A stretch of DNA of 64,000 nt from Geobacter sp. (lineage in GTDB: Bacteria; Desulfobacterota; Desulfuromonadia; Geobacterales; Geobacteraceae): assembly GCA_003574885.1 (NCBI GenBank), contig PJFC01000002.1:124001-188000 (forward strand), in the 5' to 3' direction. This document shows positions 52,441-61,481 of the stretch, one piece after another. The notes under the pieces are model-generated. The model saw nothing but the letters and a program-made list of their open reading frames with translations. It did not search any database and was not told where the DNA came from. Within the stretch, counting starts at the first letter, position 1; the number at the start of each line of letters is the position of its first letter. The translations under genes and the position numbers were made by a program.

Positions 52441-55265
52441 ATCACACCTCCGGCTGTATTGACTATCGTCTCGATAAGTTTATCCTTTCTGACCGGTTTG
52501 GAAATGTGGAGATTGCATCCCGCGGCCAGGCAATTCTGAATGTCTTCGGTTGAAGTAAAGGCTGTCAATGCAATTATCGGCGTGGGGGAGAGTGCCCGTT
52601 CCCGCTCCAGTTGACGGATTGCCCGTGTAGCGCTGAGTCCGTCCATGATTGGCATCTGCATATCCATGAGGACCATGGAGTACGAGCCGGCCTTGAATTT
52701 TTCTACCGCAACCGCTCCGTTTTCCGCCTCGTCGAGATCGAAGCGGGTGTTTTTCAGAAACAGCCTGAAAATATTTCTATTATCTTCCGCATCCTCGGCC
52801 AGGAGAATCCGGACCATATCCTGAGGGGGAGGGGGCGTAAGGGTTGCGTTCTTCTCTGTTTTCAACGGGAGAGGGCTCTGGTGGACGTTGAGCATTTTTG
52901 CAATTGTCTGGCTCAGTTCCCGCCGCTTGAGTGGCTTCTGCAGGTGGTTGGTGATTCCGAGTTCATAGAGTCGCTTGATGTCACTCGACGGGTGATCTGC
53001 GGAGAGCATCATGACAGTTCCCTGAAGGAGTGACCTGTCTTGATGCAGCAGCTGTTCCATTACCTTTATTCCGTCCATGGTAGCAAGCCGGCTGTCCATC
53101 AGGAGCAACCGGTAGGGTTCGCCTGCTTCACGCGCGCTATTCAATGCCGCCAGTGCCCCGTCTCCATCTGCGGCCATATCAGTCTTGGCGCCCCAACTGG
53201 CCAGTAATTCCCGTGTTATGGCACGGGCGTTAGCATAGTCGTCCACAATGAGCGCCTTGACACCCTCAAGGCTCATGGGAGTGAACTCGCTGCCGAGGGG
53301 GGGGGCAGTCTGTTGATCGAGACGGGCTGTGACGTAAAAAGTGCTTCCCTCTCCGACCTGACTTTCAACCCGGATATTTCCGTCCATCTGTTCCAGAAGC
53401 AGCTTGGAAATGGCAAGACCGAGGCCGCTTCCTCCGTATTTGCGCGTGATGGAGGAATCGGCCTGGCTGAACTTTTCGAAAATTGCGTCAATTTTATCGG
53501 GTGGTATGCCGATTCCCGTGTCGGAAACAACAAACCGGATTTCGATTTTGCCCTGTTCGACGGGACCTGATTCCACCGCAAGGCTGATTTCGCCAGTTGC
53601 AGTGAATTTGATAGCATTGCCTATGAGGTTTGTTAACACCTGCCGCAGCCGATTGGGGTCCCCCAACAGGAACAGGGGGGTGTCGGGAGCAATCCGGCAG
53701 GTCAGTTCCAACCTCTTCTCATGTGCCTTGACTGCCAGCATTTCGCAGGTCAGGTCGATCACTTCTTCCAGGTCGAACGGTATAGTTTCAAGTTCCATAC
53801 GTCCGGCCTCTATTTTGGTGAGATCAAGAAGGTCCCGGATGAGTTCCAGGAGGGTCAGGCCGGAGCGATGGAGGATACCGAGGTATTCCTGTTGTTCGGG
53901 AGTCATGTCGGATTCCCGCAGCATATCTGCCATGCCGATGACTGCATTGAGCGGCGTACGGATTTCGTGGCTCATGTTGGCGAGGAATATGCTTTTCGCA
54001 CGGTTGGCCACCTCCGCCATCTCTTTGGCATGGAGCAGTTCCTGCTCGGCCCGCTTCCGTTCGACAATCTCTTTCTGCAGTCCTTCATTTGACCTGGCAA
54101 GTTGCCGGGTACGTATCTGGACGGTTTCTTCCAGACTTTGATTCAATTCCTCCAGTTCCTCGCCCTTGAGCTGCAGTTCTCGTTCCGTCTGCTTCAGACT
54201 GCTAATGTCCTGGGCAGCACAGATAATGCCCTGCAGTTTGCCCGATTCGTCGATCATTTCCGCAAGGGAGACAAGAACGGGTATCTCCGTGCCGTCTTTT
54301 CTGCAATAGGTCTGCTCTACACCTTCGATGAACCCGTCCTGTGCAAGACGGCCTGTCTGTTCACGATTAAGGAAGTCCTTGCCCTGGGGGAAAAATATTC
54401 CTGCCGGTTTGCCGAACAGTTTTGAACTATCGTAACTGAGCAGTTCGCAGAAAGCCCGGTTCATCGATTGGATGGTGTGATCGGGGGAAAAGACAACAAG
54501 TGCATCATGCATGGTGTTGAGCAGGCGGTCCATGTATTCTTTCGATACCGTGGTCCGCTGAAGGTTTTCGGTCATCTGATTGAACGCCTCTGCCAGTTGC
54601 CCCACCTCATCCCGTTCGCTGATCTGGATACGGTGAGACAGATTCCCCCTGCCGACAGTTTCGGCACCTATGGCAAGTGCCTGGAGCGACCGGGTAAGAG
54701 CTCTGGCAAAAAAAACAGCGATCAGACTCACCAGGACAATTGCGGCGATAATGATCCTTGTTGTCCAGCCGGTTATGTTGTCGATACTTTTCCTGATAGA
54801 GTCCGCGGACATTCCGCAGTGCACTACTCCCAGTTCCCCCTGCATGACCGGGACCGCGATGTCGTAGACAAGCCCCTTCTCAGTTTTCAGGGGTACAATG
54901 CTGTAGGGTTGGCCGGGAAGAATCCTGTTGACGGTAAGGAGATCCGTTGGAAATGTTTTGCCGAAAGTCTGGGCGACAACTTCATTTTTCTGGTCAACTG
55001 CGAAGATATAGGTCAGGTCGTCTTCATGTTCGAGATAGTCATCTGCCAGCATTTCCACAAGGATGGTGGATTCTGTCAGGAAGGGGTTGGTGGCGACTTC
55101 GGCGAAATGCCGGGCTATAGAGACGCCGCGCAGCTGCAATTCCTTCACCAGACGGTCATGAACGGTCGTCTGGATAAGTACGATGAAGATCGCTCCTAAC
55201 AGCATCAGGAGGCTGACGACCCCAAGGAGGAATTTGCTCCGAATGCTGATCGTTTTCGTGGGCAC
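52437..55265 (-). CDS. Hybrid sensor histidine kinase with two receiver domains
   Basis: GTG 55265 is chosen: it lies one base after the upstream stop with GGGAAA before it, whereas the longer frame would overlap that gene. The 942 residues contain, in order, TM1 (about 10-33), a periplasmic sensor region, TM2 (about 180-205), HAMP, PAS (about 265-385), coiled coil, HisKA with 'FLANMSHEIRTPLNAVIGMA', HATPase ('TDTGIGIPPDKIDAIFEKF', 'GGSGLGLAISKLL'), and two receivers. Phospho-Asp residues are in 'LLLMDSRLATMDG' and 'MVLMDMQMPIMDG'. It is membrane-bound and couples a periplasmic signal to a phosphorelay. Confidence 0.95.
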   Translation of the reverse strand: MPTKTISIRSKFLLGVVSLLMLLGAIFIVLIQTTVHDRLVKELQLRGVSIARHFAEVATNPFLTESTILVEMLADDYLEHEDDLTYIFAVDQKNEVVAQTFGKTFPTDLLTVNRILPGQPYSIVPLKTEKGLVYDIAVPVMQGELGVVHCGMSADSIRKSIDNITGWTTRIIIAAIVLVSLIAVFFARALTRSLQALAIGAETVGRGNLSHRIQISERDEVGQLAEAFNQMTENLQRTTVSKEYMDRLLNTMHDALVVFSPDHTIQSMNRAFCELLSYDSSKLFGKPAGIFFPQGKDFLNREQTGRLAQDGFIEGVEQTYCRKDGTEIPVLVSLAEMIDESGKLQGIICAAQDISSLKQTERELQLKGEELEELNQSLEETVQIRTRQLARSNEGLQKEIVERKRAEQELLHAKEMAEVANRAKSIFLANMSHEIRTPLNAVIGMADMLRESDMTPEQQEYLGILHRSGLTLLELIRDLLDLTKIEAGRMELETIPFDLEEVIDLTCEMLAVKAHEKRLELTCRIAPDTPLFLLGDPNRLRQVLTNLIGNAIKFTATGEISLAVESGPVEQGKIEIRFVVSDTGIGIPPDKIDAIFEKFSQADSSITRKYGGSGLGLAISKLLLEQMDGNIRVESQVGEGSTFYVTARLDQQTAPPLGSEFTPMSLEGVKALIVDDYANARAITRELLASWGAKTDMAADGDGALAALNSAREAGEPYRLLLMDSRLATMDGIKVMEQLLHQDRSLLQGTVMMLSADHPSSDIKRLYELGITNHLQKPLKRRELSQTIAKMLNVHQSPLPLKTEKNATLTPPPPQDMVRILLAEDAEDNRNIFRLFLKNTRFDLDEAENGAVAVEKFKAGSYSMVLMDMQMPIMDGLSATRAIRQLERERALSPTPIIALTAFTSTEDIQNCLAAGCNLHISKPVRKDKLIETIVNTAGGVM

Positions 55266-55266
55266 G

Positions 55267-56202
55267 TTATTTCCCTTTTCCTCGGGCAATCCAGGCATTC
55301 ATTTCGCGTATTGAGTCGTAGTCACGGTCATTTCCGCCGTCAAAGCGGTCAATCATCATGCCGGCGAGTATTTCCCGTCCGCGAGGGTTTTCGTGCATGT
55401 GCAGAAGGATATTACGGACCCTGATCTTGAGGTCTTTGTCGACACCCGCGCGGACAACGAGGGGGGGGATGCCGTAGGGGGGGGACGTGGCCACTATCCT
55501 GGTCTTCGCGGTCAGTTCGGGGTGCTCCCACTGGAGATACTCAAAAATGAGACTGTCTACGGCGGCTCCGTCCACTATTTTTCTTGCTACGGCATTGATT
55601 GACTTGTCGTGGCCGTAGGTATAGATACGTTTACTGAAAAAAGAAATGGGGGTTTCGCCCATTCGGGAGAGCATGTAGGTGGGGACCAGGCAGCCACTGT
55701 TGGATTTTGGGTCGGCAAAGGCGAAGGACTTTCCCCTGAGTCCCGAGAAATCCCGCACCGGGCTATCCTTGGGGACAATGATATAGGAATGGTAGAACGG
55801 TTCGCCGTGGGCCAGGGGAACGGCCAGAAGTTCCAGGCCGAATTTCTCATGCCCTTCCACATAAGGGCCGGAACAGATGAACGCCATATCCAGCTCGCTC
55901 GACTTCAGGAGCTTGTTGACCTGATCGTAGTTTTCCCGGTCCACCAAATGGATCGGTTGGTCGAGCTTCTCCTCAAGGTAGTCTTTGAGTTGTTTATAGT
56001 AGATGTATCCTTCCTTGGGGGTGATCATGGCTCCCATGCCGAGGCGCAGGGGCGTACGCACCGAAGCGGATGAGGCACGCTTGAGGACGTGCTGCCGATC
56101 CAGTCGGACCTCCTGTGCATTTTTTTCAGAGCAGGCGGTCAGTGTTACAAGGGATAGTATGGCTAAATGGCAGAGTAAGCGCCTGGCATCAATCGGGAAC
56201 AT
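55267..56202 (-). CDS. PhnD-like periplasmic solute-binding lipoprotein
   Basis: The ATG at 56202 is used (AAAGGA upstream; a TTG three codons earlier is possible). 311 residues. The signal ends at lipobox LTAC (Cys24). The body has PhnD/Phosphonate-BD motifs 'LDMAFICSGPYVEGHEKFG', 'GLRGKSFAFADPKSNSGCLV' and 'DGAAVDSLIFEYLQWEHP'. No ABC permease or ATPase is near, and the next two genes are a hybrid kinase and an Hpt protein. It is therefore most likely the ligand-binding input of the kinase rather than an uptake protein. The ligand class could be a phosphonate, phosphite, phosphate or another anion. Confidence 0.88.
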   Translation of the reverse strand: MFPIDARRLLCHLAILSLVTLTACSEKNAQEVRLDRQHVLKRASSASVRTPLRLGMGAMITPKEGYIYYKQLKDYLEEKLDQPIHLVDRENYDQVNKLLKSSELDMAFICSGPYVEGHEKFGLELLAVPLAHGEPFYHSYIIVPKDSPVRDFSGLRGKSFAFADPKSNSGCLVPTYMLSRMGETPISFFSKRIYTYGHDKSINAVARKIVDGAAVDSLIFEYLQWEHPELTAKTRIVATSPPYGIPPLVVRAGVDKDLKIRVRNILLHMHENPRGREILAGMMIDRFDGGNDRDYDSIREMNAWIARGKGK

Positions 56203-56264
56203 GATGTCCAATTCCTTTCATCATGCAAGCATTGATCAACAGTTAGCAATCTGTGACCAGTGCG

Positions 56265-56293
56265 ATTGTAGTAATTACTTTTAAATTTTGCAA
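56265..56293 (-). promoter_or_regulatory. Sigma-70 promoter of the PhnD-kinase-Hpt operon
   Basis: On the minus strand TTGCAA (56293-56288), a 17-base spacer and TACAAT (56270-56265), about 60 bases before the lipoprotein ATG. Confidence 0.6.
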
Positions 56294-56389
56294 TATTTAT
56301 ACCTCTTTCCTTTTCGATACCCCACGAAAATGACGTGCGTCGTGACGGGAAACAGTCCGTGCAGCCGTGAAGAGGAGGGGAGAAAACCC

Positions 56390-56419
56390 TTTACAAGCCG
56401 GCCGCTGTTAATATATTAT
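56390..56419 (+). promoter_or_regulatory. Probable lepA promoter
   Basis: TTTACA (56390-56395), an 18-base spacer and TATTAT (56414-56419), 33 bases before the lepA ATG. Confidence 0.45.
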
Positions 56420-56451
56420 TCATCGGTTACGCTCACGCAGACAAAGGATTT

Positions 56452-58254
56452 ATGAAGATAGACAATATTCGCAATTTTTCCATCATAGCCCACATCGATC
56501 ACGGCAAATCGACCCTGGCGGACCGTTTGCTGGAGTATACCGGTGCCCTGTCCGACAGGGAAAAGCAGGATCAGTTCCTGGACAAGATGGACCTGGAACG
56601 GGAGCGGGGGATCACCATCAAGGCTCAGACCGTCCGCCTTGTCTACCGGGCAGACGACGGCCGTGACTATATCCTCAACCTGATCGACACTCCGGGCCAC
56701 GTTGACTTCACCTATGAGGTCTCGCGCTCCCTTACCGCCTGCGAGGGTGCGCTTCTTGTTGTCGACGCCTCTCAGGGTGTTGAGGCCCAGACCCTGGCCA
56801 ACGTCTATCTCGCCATCGACACCAACCTGGAGGTCTTCCCGGTTCTCAACAAGATCGATCTGCCGGCGGCTGAGCCGGAGCGGGTCAAGCACGAGATCGA
56901 GGAGATCATCGGCATCGATGCCCACGATGCGGTGTTGGCCAGCGCCAAGGAGGGGATCGGAACCAGGGAGATACTGGAGGAGATCGTCTCCAAGATTCCA
57001 CCACCGGTGGGGGATCCGGGAAAGCCCCTGCAGGCGCTTCTCTTTGATTCCTGGTACGACCAGTACCAGGGGGTTATCGTGCTGGTCCGGATCATCGATG
57101 GAACGGTGAAAAAAGGGGAGAAGATCCTCCTCATGTCCAACAAGAAGAGCTACGAGGTGCTGAAGGTCGGGGTTTTCTCGCCGGCAATGTGCGAGGTACC
57201 GGCACTCACCGCCGGCGAGGTCGGTTTCCTCATCGCAGGTATCAAGGATGTGCAGGACGCCAAGGTGGGTGATACGGTGACCCATCAGCACAACCCCTGT
57301 GCCGCGCCGCTCCCCGGTTACAAAGAGGTGAAGCCGATGGTCTTTTCCGGCCTCTACCCCATTGATACCGCTCAGTACGAGCAGTTGCGCGACGCACTGG
57401 CCAAACTGAAGCTGAACGATTCCTCCTTCTCTTACGAGCCGGAGACCTCCCTGGCTCTCGGGTTCGGCTTCCGCTGCGGATTCCTGGGGCTTCTCCACAT
57501 GGAGATCATCCAGGAGCGGTTGGAGCGGGAGTTCAATCTCGATCTGATAACTACCGCGCCTACCGTTGTCTACCGGGTCCATAAGGTTGGTGGCGAGGTG
57601 TTCACCATCGAGAGCGCCAACCAGATGCCTGAACCGCAGCACATCGACTTCATCGAGGAGCCGTTCATCCTTGCCTCTATCCACGTTCCCAACGAGTACG
57701 TGGGGGGGATTCTTGCTCTGTGCGAGGAGAAGCGGGGGATGCAACGGGAGATAAAGTACCTCACCCCGACACGGGTCATGGTTATCTACGAACTGCCTCT
57801 CAATGAAGTTGTGCTCGATTTCTACGACCGCCTCAAGTCCATTACCAAGGGGTACGCCTCCCTCGATTACGAACAGCTGGACTATCGCAGGAGCGAGCTG
57901 GTGCGGATGAACATCATGATCAACGGCGAGGTGGTGGATGCCCTCTCCCTCATCATCCACCGGGACAAGGCGTATTACCGCGGACGTGACCTGGTGGCCA
58001 AGATGAAGGAGCTGATACCCCGCCAGATGTTCGAGATTGCCATTCAGGCTGCCATCGGCAACAAGGTGATCGCCCGGGAGACGGTGAAGGCTATGCGCAA
58101 GGACGTGCTCGCCAAGTGTTACGGCGGTGACATCACCCGCAAGCGGAAACTCCTGGAGAAGCAGAAGGAAGGTAAGAAGCGGATGAAGAACATCGGCAAT
58201 GTAGAGCTCCCCCAGGAGGCGTTCCTCGCCATCCTGAAGGTTGAAGACAAGTAG
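56452..58254 (+). CDS. lepA: Elongation factor 4 (LepA)
   Basis: 600 residues, the standard length. GTPase motifs: '[20 protein letters not shown]' (G1), '[12 protein letters not shown]' (G3), '[10 protein letters not shown]' (G4). The LepA-specific C-terminal domain ('[20 protein letters not shown]') is complete. It helps ribosome function under stress and ion imbalance and in initiation. It forms the lepA-lepB operon with the signal peptidase gene 30 bases downstream. Confidence 0.97.
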   Translation: MKIDNIRNFSIIAHIDHGKSTLADRLLEYTGALSDREKQDQFLDKMDLERERGITIKAQTVRLVYRADDGRDYILNLIDTPGHVDFTYEVSRSLTACEGALLVVDASQGVEAQTLANVYLAIDTNLEVFPVLNKIDLPAAEPERVKHEIEEIIGIDAHDAVLASAKEGIGTREILEEIVSKIPPPVGDPGKPLQALLFDSWYDQYQGVIVLVRIIDGTVKKGEKILLMSNKKSYEVLKVGVFSPAMCEVPALTAGEVGFLIAGIKDVQDAKVGDTVTHQHNPCAAPLPGYKEVKPMVFSGLYPIDTAQYEQLRDALAKLKLNDSSFSYEPETSLALGFGFRCGFLGLLHMEIIQERLEREFNLDLITTAPTVVYRVHKVGGEVFTIESANQMPEPQHIDFIEEPFILASIHVPNEYVGGILALCEEKRGMQREIKYLTPTRVMVIYELPLNEVVLDFYDRLKSITKGYASLDYEQLDYRRSELVRMNIMINGEVVDALSLIIHRDKAYYRGRDLVAKMKELIPRQMFEIAIQAAIGNKVIARETVKAMRKDVLAKCYGGDITRKRKLLEKQKEGKKRMKNIGNVELPQEAFLAILKVEDK

Positions 58255-58284
58255 GAAAATTACCCCGCAAAGGATCCGTGACCA

Positions 58285-58950
58285 ATGGACGATTACAAGG
58301 ACAAGCCGGCAGGCATCAGCGACAGCGCTGTTGCACACCCCATTACTAAAAAACACATTGTTCGTGAGTATGCCGAATCGATTATCATAGCGGTCATCCT
58401 CGCCCTGATCATCCGCACCTTTCTGGTGCAGGCCTTCAAGATTCCCTCCGGTTCCATGGAGGACACCCTGGCCATCGGCGACCACATCCTGGTGAGCAAG
58501 TTCATCTATGGCACCAAGATTCCCTTCACTTCCACGCGATTGCTCAAGTTCCGCGATCCGCGCCGGGGTGATGTGATCGTCTTCGAGTATCCTGAGGACA
58601 CGAGTAAGGATTTCATCAAGCGGGTAATCGGAACTCCCGGGGACGAGGTGCAGGTGATAAACAAGAAAGTCTTCGTAAACGGCAAGCCCTACGAAAACCC
58701 CCATGAAGTGCACAAGGAGAAAGAGGTTATCCCGAAAGAGCAGAATCAGCGGGACAATTTCGGGCCGGTCAAGGTACCGGAAAATTCCTATTTCGTCATG
58801 GGAGACAACCGGGACCGTTCCTATGACAGCCGCTTTTGGGGCTTCGTAACGAACGACAAGATCAAGGGACTCGCATTCATAAAATACTGGTCATGGGACA
58901 AGGACAAGTTCCGGGTCAGGTGGGGGAGCATCGGTAAACTGATCCACTGA
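58285..58950 (+). CDS. lepB: Signal peptidase I
   Basis: 221 residues with one membrane helix near 30-52 ('ESIIIAVILALIIRTFLVQA'). The catalytic serine is in 'IPSGSMEDTLAIGDHILVSK' and the lysine in 'DFIKRVIGTPGDEV'. The conserved 'GDNRDRSYDSRFWG' box E is intact. It cleaves Sec signals at the outer face of the inner membrane. The partner lepA precedes it. Confidence 0.96.
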   Translation: MDDYKDKPAGISDSAVAHPITKKHIVREYAESIIIAVILALIIRTFLVQAFKIPSGSMEDTLAIGDHILVSKFIYGTKIPFTSTRLLKFRDPRRGDVIVFEYPEDTSKDFIKRVIGTPGDEVQVINKKVFVNGKPYENPHEVHKEKEVIPKEQNQRDNFGPVKVPENSYFVMGDNRDRSYDSRFWGFVTNDKIKGLAFIKYWSWDKDKFRVRWGSIGKLIH

Positions 58951-58970
58951 CAGTGGGTCGGTACGTGGGG

Positions 58971-59014
58971 AACAACAAGGCCATCCGGGAAGAATTCCGG
59001 GTGGCCTTGTTGTT
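58971..59014. terminator. Bidirectional hairpin between lepB and hsp20
   Basis: AACAACAAGGCCATCCGG pairs with CCGGGTGGCCTTGTTGTT over 18 positions with one wobble pair, serving both convergent genes. Confidence 0.8.
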
Positions 59015-59034
59015 GCGGTCAGCGTGCATCGCTT

Positions 59035-59586
59035 TTATTCAAGCTTTAGCTGTCGACCGATATTCTGGGTTGTGGTTTTCGGTATCCGAACCTCAAGAAC
59101 GCCATCCCTGAAACTGGCCTTGGCGTGTTCGGTATCTATACCGCCCGGCAGATTCAATGTCCGAGTGAACGTACCATGGGACCGTTCCATCCGGAAGTAG
59201 TCCTTTCGCTCCAGCTTCTCTTCGGTTTTTTTCTCGCCGGAGATAATGATGGAATTGCCCACAAGGCGCACATCAATGTCATTCCGTTCCGTGCCGGGGA
59301 GTTCCGCCTTGACCACGATACTATCTTTCTCCTCGTACACATCCACGGATGGATAGACCATTGAACTGCTTCCGAGTTCATGGAACAACCGCCTTAGGGG
59401 AAGCACCCCTGTTGAGAAGAAGGGCCGGTTGAAGGAGTCCTCCATGAACTGTTCCATTTCGTCCATCAGGGCAGGCAGACCGCTTCTCACCTTTTGATCC
59501 GCATCGCCCGTGATAGCCCCTTTTCTCGCTTCTTCGTTCTCAGGATGGTCCCTGCTGACCGCTTTCAGCAACGTGTTTTTTCTCAT
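59035..59586 (-). CDS. Hsp20/alpha-crystallin family small heat-shock protein
   Basis: The ATG at 59586 is used since GAGGAGGT lies 7 bases upstream; the longer frame overlaps this site. 183 residues. The alpha-crystallin core is 'SVDVYEEKDSIVVKAELPGT' through 'ARASFRDGVLEVRIPK'-like ending; the visible motifs are 'GNSIIISGEKKTEEK', 'GTFTRTLNLPGGIDTEHAKA' and 'DGVLEVRIPKT'. It is a cytosolic ATP-independent chaperone holding unfolded proteins. The extended N-terminus of about 80 residues is longer than in Hsp18 proteins. Confidence 0.92.
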   Translation of the reverse strand: MRKNTLLKAVSRDHPENEEARKGAITGDADQKVRSGLPALMDEMEQFMEDSFNRPFFSTGVLPLRRLFHELGSSSMVYPSVDVYEEKDSIVVKAELPGTERNDIDVRLVGNSIIISGEKKTEEKLERKDYFRMERSHGTFTRTLNLPGGIDTEHAKASFRDGVLEVRIPKTTTQNIGRQLKLE

Positions 59587-59736
59587 TTTCGACACCTCCT
59601 CAGTCGTGGTGCATGCTGCTTTCACTTGTAATTATACAGATATTGAAAAAGAAATTCAATATCTGTATTTCCGCACCGGTCGTTATTCCCTTGTCTCAGC
59701 TCTTGTGGTATTGTTGGTTCAAACAAAGGAGGGTTG

Positions 59737-60651
59737 ATGTTGGTAACGGGAATCGGGCAGTGCTGCTGGGACTTCCTTGCGTTGGTAGAGGCCTATCCTT
59801 CCGCTGACAGCAAACAGGAAGTGTTTCAGTGGGAAGAGCAGGGAGGGGGGCCAGTTGCGACTGCACTTGTGGCACTTTCGCGGCTCGGCGTGGCATGCAG
59901 GTTCCATGGCGTTATTGGTGATGACGGCCTGGGTGAGCTTGTTCTCGGTTCGCTCGTCAACGAAGGTATTGATTGTCAGGGTGTTGTCTTACGTTCCGGA
60001 TCGAACTCCCAACGGGCCTTCATCGTGGTCGAAAAGGAAAACGCAAACCGCACTATTTTCTGGCAGCGGCCGACCGGGGAGCCGCTCTCTCCTGAGGAGC
60101 TACCGGAAGATTATTTGAATGACTGTCGTCTTCTCCTGCTCGACGGCCTCATGGTGGATGTCTCCCTTGCTGCGGCCAGGGATGCCAGCCGGCACGGCGT
60201 CCCGGTGATGCTCGATGCGGGGAGGCTTCGTCCCGGCATGGCCGAACTGGCCAGGTTGTGCTCTTACGTGGTGGCTGGTGAACAGTTCGCCTTCGATCTG
60301 GGGTGGGACGGAAAAGATGAATCCTTTGCGTCGGTAGCATCATCCCTGGGTGCCCCGGTCGTCACCGTAACCTGCGGAGTGAGGGGGAGCCTGACCTGGA
60401 GGGAAAGAGGGGTTATACGTCAACCGGCCTTCCCGGTGCCGGTGATCGACACGACGGGAGCCGGGGATGTCTTTCATGGCGGTTACGTGTACGGTCTGCT
60501 GAAGGGGTGGGAACTGCCTTCCGTGCTCACTTTCGCCGGTGCCATGGCAGCGATCAAGTGTACACGACCAGGGGGACGGAGTGGTATCCCCGACTTGCCT
60601 CAGGTATTGAATTTTTTACGGGAAAGGGGTGTTCCTATGCCGCAGATTTAG
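59737..60651 (+). CDS. PfkB family carbohydrate kinase
   Basis: The ATG at 59737 is preferred over TTG 59734; GGAGGG lies just before. 304 residues. The first PfkB motif region has 'EEQGGGPVATALVALSRLGV', and the ATP/catalytic motif is 'VIDTTGAGDVFHGGYVYGLL' with the catalytic Asp. The substrate class (sugar, nucleoside or sugar phosphate) is not decided by sequence. It stands alone with a terminator on its far side. Confidence 0.9.
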   Translation: MLVTGIGQCCWDFLALVEAYPSADSKQEVFQWEEQGGGPVATALVALSRLGVACRFHGVIGDDGLGELVLGSLVNEGIDCQGVVLRSGSNSQRAFIVVEKENANRTIFWQRPTGEPLSPEELPEDYLNDCRLLLLDGLMVDVSLAAARDASRHGVPVMLDAGRLRPGMAELARLCSYVVAGEQFAFDLGWDGKDESFASVASSLGAPVVTVTCGVRGSLTWRERGVIRQPAFPVPVIDTTGAGDVFHGGYVYGLLKGWELPSVLTFAGAMAAIKCTRPGGRSGIPDLPQVLNFLRERGVPMPQI

Positions 60652-60696
60652 GCGTGTGCGCCATCGGGGGAGCGGGGATGGTGTAGTATCAAAAAG

Positions 60697-60736
60697 GAAC
60701 AAGGGGAAGCATCCCGGCGGGAGCTTCCCCTTGTTC
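60697..60736. terminator. Bidirectional terminator
   Basis: GAACAAGGGGAAGC pairs perfectly with GCTTCCCCTTGTTC across a 12-base loop; an A run before it provides a T run for the minus strand. Confidence 0.85.
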
Positions 60737-60759
60737 ATCTTGAGGCGAAGGGGGGCGGT

Positions 60760-61212
60760 TCAGTTTTCGGTCAGGACGTGTTCGTCGTAGAGATTCTCTA
60801 CCCTGAGTTTGTGCCCTTTTTCCACATCGGCAAAGACCTGGAGCGTCTTTTTCAGTTTCGGGTCATCGGTCATTTCCGCCGCCGCCTTGTAGAGCTGGTA
60901 AGCACTTTCCTCGGTCTTTATGGCGTAGGTGAGAATCTCCTGGTAGGTCATGTTCGCCCGGAGCGGGATATCAACCAGATATTCACTCAGTTTCATGTCA
61001 GGTGCGGTGCGGGCACCAAAACCTACGGCCTCGGCCAGGTCGAGCTTGCTGAAAACCTCCTTGTGACCTTTTTCCTCGGCGGCCATTTCTTCGAACATCT
61101 TGCGGGCGGCGATGCTCGTGCTCGTCTCCGCCGCACTCTTGTATAGCTGATAGGCGGTTTCCTCTCGCTGTACGGCGAATTTTATGATCTCTTCCAGTGT
61201 CGTAAATCCCAT
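60760..61212 (-). CDS. Ferritin-like rubrerythrin domain protein
   Basis: 150 residues with two similar halves. Each carries E-x-x-A-Y-Q-L-Y-K-x-A-A-E: 'REETAYQLYKSAAETSTSIA' and 'TEESAYQLYKAAAEMTDDPK', each followed by an E-x2-H-like helix ('AAEEKGHKEVF', 'ADVEKGHKLRV'). These supply the diiron ligands of rubrerythrin. It lacks the C-terminal rubredoxin of classical rubrerythrin; a separate rubredoxin gene lies just upstream. It should scavenge hydrogen peroxide in this anaerobe. Confidence 0.9.
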   Translation of the reverse strand: MGFTTLEEIIKFAVQREETAYQLYKSAAETSTSIAARKMFEEMAAEEKGHKEVFSKLDLAEAVGFGARTAPDMKLSEYLVDIPLRANMTYQEILTYAIKTEESAYQLYKAAAEMTDDPKLKKTLQVFADVEKGHKLRVENLYDEHVLTEN

Positions 61213-61245
61213 CAGTATCTCCTTTTAATTTGACCAGGGTATGTT

Positions 61246-61359
61246 CTACCCCGTGTATTCCTCGAAATTATCGCGGCTGGCACCGCACTCAGGGCAAGTT
61301 TCCGGAGGCTCAGGGCCTTCATGGATGTAATCGCAGATGATACATCTCCATTTTTTCAT
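61246..61359 (-). CDS. Small rubredoxin-like protein
   Basis: The start at 61359 has AAGGGAGA 5 bases upstream. 37 residues: MKKWRCIICDYIHEGPEPPE and then 'TCPECGASRDNFEEYTG'. The two CxxC pairs bind one iron. It equals the minimal rubredoxin tail of rubrerythrin. It probably donates electrons to the ferritin-like protein encoded 33 bases downstream. Confidence 0.88.
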   Translation of the reverse strand: MKKWRCIICDYIHEGPEPPETCPECGASRDNFEEYTG

Positions 61360-61481
61360 GCTGTCTCCCTTCACGTCATTCAGGTACAGGTAACCAGCGG
61401 TTAATACATTGCAGTATGGTGGGTGCAAAATTATGGTAAGTCGCACAGATTGTCAATAGAGTTTTAAGATTGCGTCGTGAC

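Noticed and set aside
56416-58713. Long open frame of 765 codons on the minus strand opposite lepA
   Set aside because: It lies exactly antisense to lepA and lepB, has no domain, and is explained by the high-GC codon pattern of the sense genes.
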